Origin: Crocinitomicaceae bacterium
GTDB lineage: Bacteria > Bacteroidota > Bacteroidia > Flavobacteriales_D > Crocinitomicaceae
Reading direction: 5' to 3'
DNA: 13,853 nt
Assembly (NCBI GenBank): GCA_002696025.1
Contig: NZQU01000020.1
Location: forward strand, 1 to 13,853
Of this stretch, positions 7,453 through 13,853 are shown piece by piece. Position 1 is the stretch's first letter. Each line of letters opens with the position of its first letter. The notes under the pieces are model-generated. The model made no database searches and had not been told where the DNA came from. It worked only from the letters and a program-made list of their open reading frames with translations. The position numbers and the translations under genes are program-made.

Positions 7453-8898
7453 CTAATTTTTAACAAGGCTTTTAAATAAACCCTTTATGTTATCAAGTAT
7501 AAATATAAACCCTTCAGATTTAACTGCCCAATGATAAATCAAATAAATAAAAGTGAATCCAGATGCAAATAAAATTCTGTTTTTGAATAATGTGATATTT
7601 AGACTGTTAAATAACAATATCGAAAGAATTAATGGAATAATAGCAATGAAAAATTTATGAACATGTTTCCATAGAGAAATCTTTAGAAAAAGATTAACTG
7701 CAACAATATTCATAAATGTAATAACATAATTCATCACAACCCATGAAATAATAAATGCAAGTAATCCGTAATTATAAGCAATAACAAAAGGTATAATTCC
7801 TACAGATTTTTTACATAAACTAAAATAAAAGTTTTCTTTTGATTTGCCTTTACTCATTATTGCATTCCACATCATTGAATTTAAAGGTTGGTTGCAACTT
7901 GTCAAAACCAACAACTTAAACATCAAGACAGAGGGCATCCACTTTAAACCAAAAAGAAAAACGATGATGTCTTCTCCAAGAATATATAATACACCAGATA
8001 ATCCAAAGCTCATAAAAATAATAACTGATATCAATCGGAAATAGATTCTTTGAAATTCTTGATCATTTGATTGAAGTGAGGATAGAACAGGATAAAATAC
8101 CCTTGTAATTGAAGTAGATGAGTATTTTGTAACCTGATCTTTTAGAGATGAAGCTCTCGTATAAAATCCAACAGAAAGTGGTGTAAATATTTTACCTATT
8201 AATAAAACATCTAAACGCATAAATACATTGTTAATCAATCTTTCAAAGAAAGCATAAGAACTAAAACCAAATAGTTTTTGAACTTCATTAAAAGAAAATT
8301 TAAGATCTGGCTTCCATTTAGAGGTACTCCATAATAGAATCGTACTAAAAAATGCAGTGCTTAGAGTTTGAAAAACCAAACTATATACACCATAGTTGTT
8401 ATAAGCTAATATTACGCCCCCTATGCCGCCTAAAATTGAAGCGACAAGTAATCGCATTGATAAAGACTTAAAGTTCAACTCTTTGCTTAAAATGGCGTTT
8501 TGAACCCTATTGAATGAATTAAATAAAAAAACCAAAGAAAGACAACGAACCAAATTTACAATAGATTCATTGCCATAAAAACTACCAATAGCAGGTGCTA
8601 GCAAGTAGATAATAATTGTTATGCTTAAACCAGCAAAAACATTAAAATAAAAGACAGAACTGTATGTTAAACTTGTATTTTCTTGGTTTTGAATTAATGC
8701 AGATGAAAAACCAAAATCAACAAAAACATTACTAATCGTTATGAATGCCATCGCCATTGCCACAATACCAAACTCTTCTGGATCAAGTAACCTAGCTAAA
8801 ATAATTGTTAAAACAAAAGAGGATCCTTGAGTTAAAAATCTACCCACTAAATCCCAAAGTATAGCCTTAAAAGTTCTTTGTTTTAAACTTGTCATCAT
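7453..8898 (-). CDS. wzx: Polysaccharide repeat-unit flippase (Wzx/MOP superfamily)
   Basis: A 481-residue inner-membrane protein with about 12-14 hydrophobic segments. The N-terminus (LKQRTFKAILWDLVGRFLTQ, then LARLLDPEEFGIVAMA at about 36-51) is the classic start of WzxC/TuaB-type polysaccharide transporters of the MOP superfamily. YNNYGVYSLVFQTLST (about 166-181) and an IGKIFTPLSVGFYTRA segment (about 234-249) match conserved helices of that family. The protein would move undecaprenyl-diphosphate-linked repeat units from the cytoplasmic to the periplasmic side for polymerisation by the Wzy-like protein encoded further down. Two ATG codons are adjacent at the start (8898 and 8895). It follows the CMP-sugar synthetase by 12 bases. 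Family assignment is strong; the transported unit is inferred from the cluster. Confidence 0.92.
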   Translation of the reverse strand: MMTSLKQRTFKAILWDLVGRFLTQGSSFVLTIILARLLDPEEFGIVAMAMAFITISNVFVDFGFSSALIQNQENTSLTYSSVFYFNVFAGLSITIIIYLLAPAIGSFYGNESIVNLVRCLSLVFLFNSFNRVQNAILSKELNFKSLSMRLLVASILGGIGGVILAYNNYGVYSLVFQTLSTAFFSTILLWSTSKWKPDLKFSFNEVQKLFGFSSYAFFERLINNVFMRLDVLLIGKIFTPLSVGFYTRASSLKDQVTKYSSTSITRVFYPVLSSLQSNDQEFQRIYFRLISVIIFMSFGLSGVLYILGEDIIVFLFGLKWMPSVLMFKLLVLTSCNQPLNSMMWNAIMSKGKSKENFYFSLCKKSVGIIPFVIAYNYGLLAFIISWVVMNYVITFMNIVAVNLFLKISLWKHVHKFFIAIIPLILSILLFNSLNITLFKNRILFASGFTFIYLIYHWAVKSEGFIFILDNIKGLFKSLVKN

Positions 8899-8910
8899 TC
8901 AGAGGTAAAT

Positions 8911-9594
8911 TTAGTCAAGCTTATTTAAATATGTTGATTCTGCAGATTTCCACTCTTCTAATGTATCAATATCCACTGAATGAATCTTTTTCATTATAAA
9001 TTTTTTGACTTTTGAAAATTCAGCAATCTTTCTTGTTTTTAATGCCTCCACTCTGATCATATAAATTGCACCATTAAGTTGGAATATTTTATTTTGATCA
9101 TATTTTAAAAGGTTTTTTTCTTCAATTTTATTTAAAAAACCATTGCTATTTTCATGAAAAATATTTTTCAAATTATCTTTAAAAGGCAAACTAACAGATG
9201 TAAGCATATCTAAACTAGCATCCCACTCTAATAAACAATCTTTGAGGTGATTGATTGTTCTTAATGGAGATGTCGGTTGAAGTAATATAATGGTATCAGG
9301 ATAGTATCCATTCTTTTCGTACCATTTTAAAGTATCTAGAATAACATCTTGAGTTGATGCTGTATCAGAAGCTAAGAATGGAGATCTTAAAAAGGGAACA
9401 TCTAATCCATAAGACTCAACAATTGATTTGATCTCTTGGTCATCTGTTGAAACACAAATAATTTCATCTTTAAATAATTCTCTAGCAACTTTAATTGTAT
9501 AATAAATTAATGGCTTTCCGTTGAATAGTTTGATGTTTTTTTTATGAATTCGTTTGGAACCACCTCTTGCTGGAATTATAATTAATGATTTCAA
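8911..9594 (-). CDS. legF: CMP-nonulosonate synthetase (NeuA/LegF-like), TTG start
   Basis: A 227-residue acylneuraminate cytidylyltransferase that activates a nonulosonic acid with CTP to CMP-sugar and diphosphate. The CTP-binding signature IIPARGGSKRIHKKNI (residues 6-21), LLQPTSPLR (104-112), the SPFLASDTASTQDV sugar-site region (71-84) and a C-terminal SVDIDTLEEW segment (206-215, family D-x-D/T residues) are all present. The length is normal for the family. The start is TTG at 9594: the codon two upstream is an in-frame TAA and the family always begins just before the IPARGGS strand, so no ATG fits. It follows the nucleotidyltransferase gene by 6 bases. LegF rather than NeuA is chosen from the neighbouring LegC, LegG and PtmE-like genes; sequence alone does not separate them. 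Confidence 0.9.
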   Translation of the reverse strand: MKSLIIIPARGGSKRIHKKNIKLFNGKPLIYYTIKVARELFKDEIICVSTDDQEIKSIVESYGLDVPFLRSPFLASDTASTQDVILDTLKWYEKNGYYPDTIILLQPTSPLRTINHLKDCLLEWDASLDMLTSVSLPFKDNLKNIFHENSNGFLNKIEEKNLLKYDQNKIFQLNGAIYMIRVEALKTRKIAEFSKVKKFIMKKIHSVDIDTLEEWKSAESTYLNKLD

Positions 9595-9600
9595 ATTTTA

Positions 9601-10647
9601 CTATTTAAATAAATTAATTTCAGTTTGGGCTTTTTTATAATCATCAGGTCTACCTATATCTAACCAATATCCTTTATGGGAATATGATCTTACTTTGTAA
9701 TTCTTATGAATCAAATCAGCTATAAAATCAGAAGCAGAATAGCTTTTATCCTTAGGTATCTCTTTTAAAGCATCCTTTTTAATTAAATAAATGCCCCCAT
9801 TTACATCATGGACATAATTTGGTTTTTCTTTAAATTCTTTAATAAAACCATTATCGCTTTCAAGAACTCCATAAGGTATCGCAACATTATATGGGATTGT
9901 CAAAACGCTAAGATCAGCTTTAGAATTAATAAAATCGAGGTAAAAATCTTCATAATCAACATCTGTTAATAGATCTGCATTACATACAACAATTGAATCA
10001 TTGTTGTATGAATCTATTAAAGAAATGGAACCTATGGTTCCCATAGGGAATTTTTCAGTAATTATTTTCAAATTAAAATTAGACTCTTTAGATTTTAAGT
10101 GCTTTATTATTTGATCTCCAAAATGATTGACGCTGACTACTATATTTTTAACACCAAAAAATGACAAACGATTCATCAAATGATCTATAATTGGCTGATC
10201 TCCAACACATAAAAGAGGTTTGGGAAGTTCTTCTGTTAAAGGTAAAAGGCGCGTTCCTTTCCCTCCAGCCATAATTACCACATCAACTGGTAAAAAACTA
10301 AATTGTTTATTAAAATTGATTATATCCGTTATCTGATTTTCTCCATTAACAACTGGTACAATTTTAAGGTCTAAATTTCTATATGATTTTAGAATACTAA
10401 CATTGTTTTCTTCGGACCGAACAAATCTTGGATTGGAGTGATAAATTTGAGTAACCAATTCTTCTATGGAAACTTCATTTAAAAGCCCTCTTCTAATATC
10501 TCCATCTGTTAATGACCCAATCAATTGATTTTCATTATTAATAATAAACAAAACACCATCAGCGCCAAGATCATTTAATTGATTCATAGCATCTCTAATA
10601 GAGGATGATGATTTAATAATATGTTTATTTATATCTTTTGAGTTCAT
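9601..10647 (-). CDS. ptmE: PtmE-like sugar nucleotidyltransferase with N-terminal CBS domains
   Basis: A 348-residue fusion. Residues about 8-115 form a CBS pair (VLFIINNENQLIGSLTDGDI at 32-51, IVPVVNGENQITDIINF at about 96-112). Residues about 122-345 form a nucleotidyltransferase: VVIMAGGKGTRLLPLT (123-138), LPKPLL (141-146), NADLLTDVDYEDF (223-235, metal-binding Asp) and GYWLDIGRPDDY (326-337). In Campylobacter jejuni, PtmE of this architecture makes GDP-glucosamine, the entry point of the GDP-linked legionaminic acid pathway. Its presence between LegG- and LegF-type genes supports that route here. The CBS pair probably binds an adenine nucleotide or a pathway product and regulates activity, which is inference. 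The start ATG overlaps the epimerase stop by one base (TAATG). Confidence 0.88.
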   Translation of the reverse strand: MNSKDINKHIIKSSSSIRDAMNQLNDLGADGVLFIINNENQLIGSLTDGDIRRGLLNEVSIEELVTQIYHSNPRFVRSEENNVSILKSYRNLDLKIVPVVNGENQITDIINFNKQFSFLPVDVVIMAGGKGTRLLPLTEELPKPLLCVGDQPIIDHLMNRLSFFGVKNIVVSVNHFGDQIIKHLKSKESNFNLKIITEKFPMGTIGSISLIDSYNNDSIVVCNADLLTDVDYEDFYLDFINSKADLSVLTIPYNVAIPYGVLESDNGFIKEFKEKPNYVHDVNGGIYLIKKDALKEIPKDKSYSASDFIADLIHKNYKVRSYSHKGYWLDIGRPDDYKKAQTEINLFK

Positions 10648-11771
10648 TATAAATTTTTCAATTTTGAAATAATCAATTCAGAGGCTCCTCCTCTATCATA
10701 AATATTATGTCCATTAAATTCAAGACCAGCATATTTTTTAGTTGCTTCTACTATCTCTGTTTTATCAAATTTAACATTTTGTACATTTTCTCCAGCATAT
10801 CTACCTTTTTGTCTATCACCTATATTAATAACATATTTATTAAATGAAGCCACTTCAATTATTCCACTTGATGAGTTTCCCATCACAAGGACAACATAAC
10901 TTAAACAAGAGAAATAGGAACGCACACCTAAATTACTTATATAGAATACTTTACTTTTATTTTTTTCAAGTATATTATTAAACATTTTAGCATAAACAGA
11001 AGACTTTGTATCAATATTAGAAGATGTAATAAGCAATTGATATTCACTAGTCAGTTCACTTAATGCAAGTTCTAATTCTTTCGCATATATTTCGTTTTTT
11101 TCAAAATTCACAGTTTCTGGGTGAACCGTAATTAAAATAGTAGGTTTATTAAGATCTATACCCCACATTTTTAAAAATTCTTCCTTAGAATATAAAGGAA
11201 AATCTTTGATATTATCTAGACTTAAAGAACCAACATTTAATGATGAAAATGAGTTTCCAACAATTGAATTAATTCTGTTTAAATTATTTTCATTACTTGT
11301 AAAATGAAAAATTGAGGCAATTGAAATTTGATGTCTATATATATTATCTATAGCACCCAATGTTGTTTCACCAGAATGAATATGAGCAAATTTTACATTA
11401 AAAGGCACACCTGCATTAACAGCAGCCGCCATTTCAAAGCGATCACCTAAACAAAGAACAGAATCAAAAATCTTGTAATTTTCTGCCCAAAAAGAAGCAA
11501 AAAGGTCATGTGTTTTAGCATAAGATTTTGATATAATTTCAGGTGTATCTCCTATAATCAGACCATCTATAGATTTAAAAATATCAAAACCATCATCTAT
11601 AATGGCATTAATAGTTGATCCATATTCTTTTTTACAGTGAGAACCAAAAGCAATGATAGACAATTTAAAACCTTCATTATTCTTTAATCTATTCAGCAAA
11701 GGAAGATAGATTCCATAATCAGCTCTAGAGCTGGTTAAAACGGCAATATGTTTTATTGTATGTTTTCCCAT
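10647..11771 (-). CDS. legG: Hydrolysing nucleotide-sugar 2-epimerase (NeuC/LegG-like)
   Basis: A 374-residue member of the UDP-GlcNAc 2-epimerase superfamily (GT-B fold). Motifs in order are VLTSSRADYG (11-20), LCLGDRFEMAAA (106-117), HIHSGETTLGAIDNIYRHQI (130-149) with the catalytic acidic and basic residues, and VHPET (216-220). GNSSSGIIE and GDRQKGR form the nucleotide-binding end. The enzyme inverts C2 and removes the nucleotide, giving a free ManNAc-type sugar: ManNAc in NeuC, or 2,4-diacetamido-2,4,6-trideoxymannose in LegG. The LegC aminotransferase and PglD-like acetyltransferase upstream favour the LegG substrate. The start overlaps the synthase gene by 19 bases, so translation is probably coupled. 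Hydrolysing family membership is sure; exact substrate is inferred. Confidence 0.9.
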   Translation of the reverse strand: MGKHTIKHIAVLTSSRADYGIYLPLLNRLKNNEGFKLSIIAFGSHCKKEYGSTINAIIDDGFDIFKSIDGLIIGDTPEIISKSYAKTHDLFASFWAENYKIFDSVLCLGDRFEMAAAVNAGVPFNVKFAHIHSGETTLGAIDNIYRHQISIASIFHFTSNENNLNRINSIVGNSFSSLNVGSLSLDNIKDFPLYSKEEFLKMWGIDLNKPTILITVHPETVNFEKNEIYAKELELALSELTSEYQLLITSSNIDTKSSVYAKMFNNILEKNKSKVFYISNLGVRSYFSCLSYVVLVMGNSSSGIIEVASFNKYVINIGDRQKGRYAGENVQNVKFDKTEIVEATKKYAGLEFNGHNIYDRGGASELIISKLKNL

Positions 11772-12772
11772 TTCAATTTAGTTCCATTAGGCAAATCCAT
11801 TGTGTATTTTTTACCAATAATTTCATTTAATTGCATAGGAGAAATTCCATCTCCAGGTCTCATCATCATTAAGTCATTTGACTTAATAACCGCTCCTTTT
11901 AATACATCCTTAACAAGATGAATACTTCTTCTTGCAATAACTCTATTCTTAACTTCTGATTTGCTTGGAGTTTTATGGCCAGATCCAGAAATAGCTTTTT
12001 CGATATTCCTAATCGACTCAATCATTTTCTTTAATTCATGAGGCTCTATTGATGCAGCATGATCTGGCCCAATGTCATTTCTATCAATTGTAAAATGTTT
12101 TTCAATAACCGTTGCTCCTAATGATACACATGCTATAGGAACTTCTATTCCAAGAGAATGATCGGAATATCCTACATCAACACCAAAAGTTGATCTCATT
12201 GCTCCTATTGCATTTAAATTAAGGTCTTCGTATGGTGAAGGATATTGAGTATTGCAATGAAGAAGAGTTACATCATTTTTACTGACACCATGATTGTAAC
12301 ATAAATTTAAAGCCTCATTAATTTCATCAACATTTGCCATTCCTGTAGAAATAATTATTTTTTTTCCTTTTTTAGCAATATGCTCAATCAGAGGTTTATT
12401 GGTTAATTCTCCTGAGGCAATTTTAAAAAAACACTGCCCCAAATCATCTAAAAAATCAACCCCATCAATTTCAAAAGCAGTAGATGCAAATTCAATATTT
12501 AATTTTTTTGAATAATTCAATAACTCTTGGTACCAATTGTAAGGGATTTCAAGTGATGATAGAAGTTCTAATTGATTTTTTATAAGGTTATTATTTTGCT
12601 GATAATCAGCTAATGGTGTTGATTCTGATGCAATTTTAGACGCGCTAAATGTTTGAAACTTTACAACATCAGCTCCTGATTCTGCAGCAATTTTTATCAA
12701 TTGCTTAGCTCTTTCAAGACTTCCGTTATGATTAACTCCTGCCTCAGCAATTATTTTTGTTCTAGTAAACAT
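11753..12772 (-). CDS. legI: Nonulosonic acid synthase (NeuB/LegI-like)
   Basis: A 339-residue enzyme that condenses phosphoenolpyruvate with an N-acylated mannosamine-type sugar. The TIM-barrel NeuB domain (about 1-270) begins with IIAEAGVNHNGSLERAKQLI (7-26). It has VKFQTFSASKIAS (37-49), and the metal-binding histidines lie in GYSDHSLG (201-208, H205) and IEKHFTIDR (223-231, H226). GPDHAASIEPHEL (235-247) closes the active site. The C-terminal SAF (antifreeze-like) domain runs from about 283 to 339 (RRSIHLVKDV...RPGDGISP). The whole has the length and two-domain layout of NeuB, LegI and PseI. The neighbouring genes favour legionaminic acid; PseI is less likely because no PseH or PseG homolog is present. 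The start overlaps the acetyltransferase gene by 11 bases. Confidence 0.92.
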   Translation of the reverse strand: MFTRTKIIAEAGVNHNGSLERAKQLIKIAAESGADVVKFQTFSASKIASESTPLADYQQNNNLIKNQLELLSSLEIPYNWYQELLNYSKKLNIEFASTAFEIDGVDFLDDLGQCFFKIASGELTNKPLIEHIAKKGKKIIISTGMANVDEINEALNLCYNHGVSKNDVTLLHCNTQYPSPYEDLNLNAIGAMRSTFGVDVGYSDHSLGIEVPIACVSLGATVIEKHFTIDRNDIGPDHAASIEPHELKKMIESIRNIEKAISGSGHKTPSKSEVKNRVIARRSIHLVKDVLKGAVIKSNDLMMMRPGDGISPMQLNEIIGKKYTMDLPNGTKLKWENIQ

Positions 12773-13397
12773 TTTCTTTTAAATATTTGGCAGGATTCCC
12801 AACAAAAACAGAATTATCAGGTACATCATTAAGCACAACACTACCCGCACCAATTAATACATTACGACCTATTTTTACACCTTGTTTAATGGTTGCATTT
12901 GCCCCAATAAAAGACATTTCTTTAACTTTAACGTTTCCTGCTAAAACAGCCCCTGAGGCAATATGAACAAAGTCATCAATTAAACAATCATGTTCAATTA
13001 TTGCACCTGTATTAATAATTGAAAAATTACCAATTACACAATTTGGATTAATTAATGCCCCATTACATACTACTGTTGATTTTCCTATAGAAGAGTTATT
13101 GCTAACATATGCATTTTTATGAACAATAGAGGTTTCATTTAAATTAGCTTTAGAAAATAAAGCACTTAATGTTTTTCGAAGTTTATTTGAACCAACACAT
13201 GGGAAAACAAAATTATTTTTAACTATTTCCGTTAATGGCAATTCATTTTCATGCCCCAAATAGTTAATATTATAAGGGTTATTAATTGCTTCTTTTATAT
13301 CAAAATAACCACTAACATTAATATTATTTGATAAAAACGCATCTATTACACCATAAGAATGCCCTGAATAACCTAAAATATATACTGACTTTTTCAT
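12762..13397 (-). CDS. PglD/NeuD-family acetyltransferase (LegH-like)
   Basis: A 211-residue protein. The N-terminal Rossmann-like half has the family's YILGYSGHSYGVIDAF nucleotide-sugar-binding start (6-21) and a YFD...YLGHENEL region. The C-terminal half is a left-handed beta helix of hexapeptide repeats from about residue 88 to 195. The catalytic histidine of PglD-type enzymes is seen in IIEHDCLIDDFVHIA (133-147, H136, with H145 next), and the chain closes with VGNPAKYLKE. PglD and LegH acetylate the 4-amino group made by PglE/LegC with acetyl-CoA, while NeuD O-acetylates sialic acid. The LegC gene ends only three bases before this one, so acetylation of the new 4-amino sugar is the likely role. 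Another acyl group is possible. Family call firm, substrate inferred. Confidence 0.88.
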   Translation of the reverse strand: MKKSVYILGYSGHSYGVIDAFLSNNINVSGYFDIKEAINNPYNINYLGHENELPLTEIVKNNFVFPCVGSNKLRKTLSALFSKANLNETSIVHKNAYVSNNSSIGKSTVVCNGALINPNCVIGNFSIINTGAIIEHDCLIDDFVHIASGAVLAGNVKVKEMSFIGANATIKQGVKIGRNVLIGAGSVVLNDVPDNSVFVGNPAKYLKENVY

Positions 13398-13400
13398 TTA

Positions 13401-13853
13401 TTAAACAACGCTACTTGGTAAGTTAACAATACGGTCGGAGAGAAATCTTGCATTTTTTTGATCATCATGCTGACAATGTTTATACATAGGCAGGTCTATC
13501 ATTAATTCCCACATAGGTCTTGCCAATACTCCATTACTATGAGCATAATCTAAAAAATCATTTCTTTCTTTTCTGTTATTTAACTCCATACAAATCAACC
13601 AGAAGTTAGCTTTTGTATTCTCTAATTCCCATTTAAAATCAATATCTAATTTTTCAAAAATAGATTTATAATGAATTGCTAAATTTCTTTTTTTATCAAT
13701 AAAAGAATCCAGTTGTTCCATCTGAGCTAACAACAATGCTGCATTTAAATTAGGCATTCTATAATTAAAACCAATCTCATCATGATAATAATTATATTGA
13801 TGAGGTTTTTTAGCTGTCGTAGTAACATGCTTTATCCACTTAGCAATTTTTTC
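13401..13853 (-). CDS. legC: LegC-type nucleotide-sugar aminotransferase, C-terminal part
   Basis: The C-terminal 150 residues of a DegT/DnrJ/EryC1/StrS aminotransferase; the gene continues past the right edge, with no stop between 13401 and 13853. The internal ATG at 13757 is not the start, since the frame is open and conserved upstream of it. The segment HVTTTAK (9-15 of the visible part) followed by HDEIGFNYRMPNLNAALLLAQ (24-44) is the strongly conserved region of LegC/PglE-like enzymes. It precedes the C-terminal half that ends NLPSSVV. LegC transfers an amino group to C4 of a UDP- or GDP-linked 4-keto-6-deoxy-HexNAc, the second committed step of legionaminic acid synthesis. The PLP lysine lies outside the window. 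It is followed after three bases by the acetyltransferase gene, as in legionaminate and bacillosamine loci. Confidence 0.88.
   Translation of the reverse strand, partial: EKIAKWIKHVTTTAKKPHQYNYYHDEIGFNYRMPNLNAALLLAQMEQLDSFIDKKRNLAIHYKSIFEKLDIDFKWELENTKANFWLICMELNNRKERNDFLDYAHSNGVLARPMWELMIDLPMYKHCQHDDQKNARFLSDRIVNLPSSVV

Noticed and set aside
11753..12772. Pseudaminic acid (PseI) or plain Neu5Ac (NeuB) pathway
   Set aside because: No PseG or PseH homolog is present, and LegC plus a PtmE-like gene have no role in Neu5Ac synthesis. The chemistry is still unproven.
13401..13757. A complete 118-residue protein starting at the ATG at 13757
   Set aside because: The frame stays open to the window edge and the upstream residues carry the conserved LegC segment, so this is an internal methionine of a longer gene.
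1..13853. Internal promoters, terminators, insertion sequences, tRNAs, CRISPR repeats
   Set aside because: Gaps between genes are at most about 15 bases, and no inverted repeat with a T-run, transposase, tRNA-like fold or spaced repeat array was seen.

Overview
The window is a stretch of a surface-polysaccharide (O-antigen or capsule type) biosynthesis locus from a low-GC bacterium. All genes lie on the minus strand, so transcription runs from the right end to the left. The DNA is strongly AT-rich (about 30% GC by eye), starts lack obvious Shine-Dalgarno sequences, and the proteins have the style of Bacteroidota (Flavobacteriia-like, probably marine) glycan genes. That taxonomic call is an inference from composition and gene content, not from a marker gene.

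Layout in the direction of transcription. (1) 13853 to 8911 is a nonulosonic acid module: the C-terminal part of a LegC-type aminotransferase, a PglD/NeuD/LegH-type acetyltransferase, a NeuB/LegI synthase, a NeuC/LegG hydrolysing 2-epimerase, a PtmE-type nucleotidyltransferase with N-terminal CBS domains, and a NeuA/LegF CMP-sugar synthetase. The LegC aminotransferase, PglD/LegH-like acetyltransferase and PtmE-like enzyme together point to CMP-legionaminic acid or a close 5,7-diamino derivative rather than plain N-acetylneuraminic acid. The 4,6-dehydratase (LegB) is not in the window and would be expected just beyond its right end. (2) 8898 to 7453 is a Wzx-type flippase. (3) 7441 to 5646 is a VioA/DegT-type sugar aminotransferase followed by a WbqC-family protein, a likely amino-sugar precursor pair. 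(4) 5649 to 3859 holds two adjacent sulfotransferases. The first is split by a frameshift at a run of nine A, the second is intact. (5) 3869 to 1875 holds a GT2 glycosyltransferase and a GT52/polysialyltransferase-like protein that is the best candidate for transferring the nonulosonate. (6) 1873 to 644 is a multi-membrane-spanning polymerase (Wzy-like) and 642 to 1 is an asparagine-synthetase-like PP-loop protein without a glutaminase domain, running off the left edge.

The genes are packed with overlaps or gaps of at most about 15 bases, with no internal terminator, promoter-sized gap, RNA gene, insertion sequence or CRISPR array visible. The whole window is therefore probably part of one long transcript. 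Together the genes would make CMP-legionaminate and a 4-amino-sugar, assemble a repeat unit on a lipid carrier, sulfate it and possibly amidate it, flip it across the inner membrane and polymerise it. The most notable points are the homopolymer-disrupted sulfotransferase next to a second sulfotransferase that carries even longer A-runs, the pairing of sulfotransferases with nonulosonate genes, the stand-alone AsnB-like domain, and the WbqC protein of unknown chemistry.
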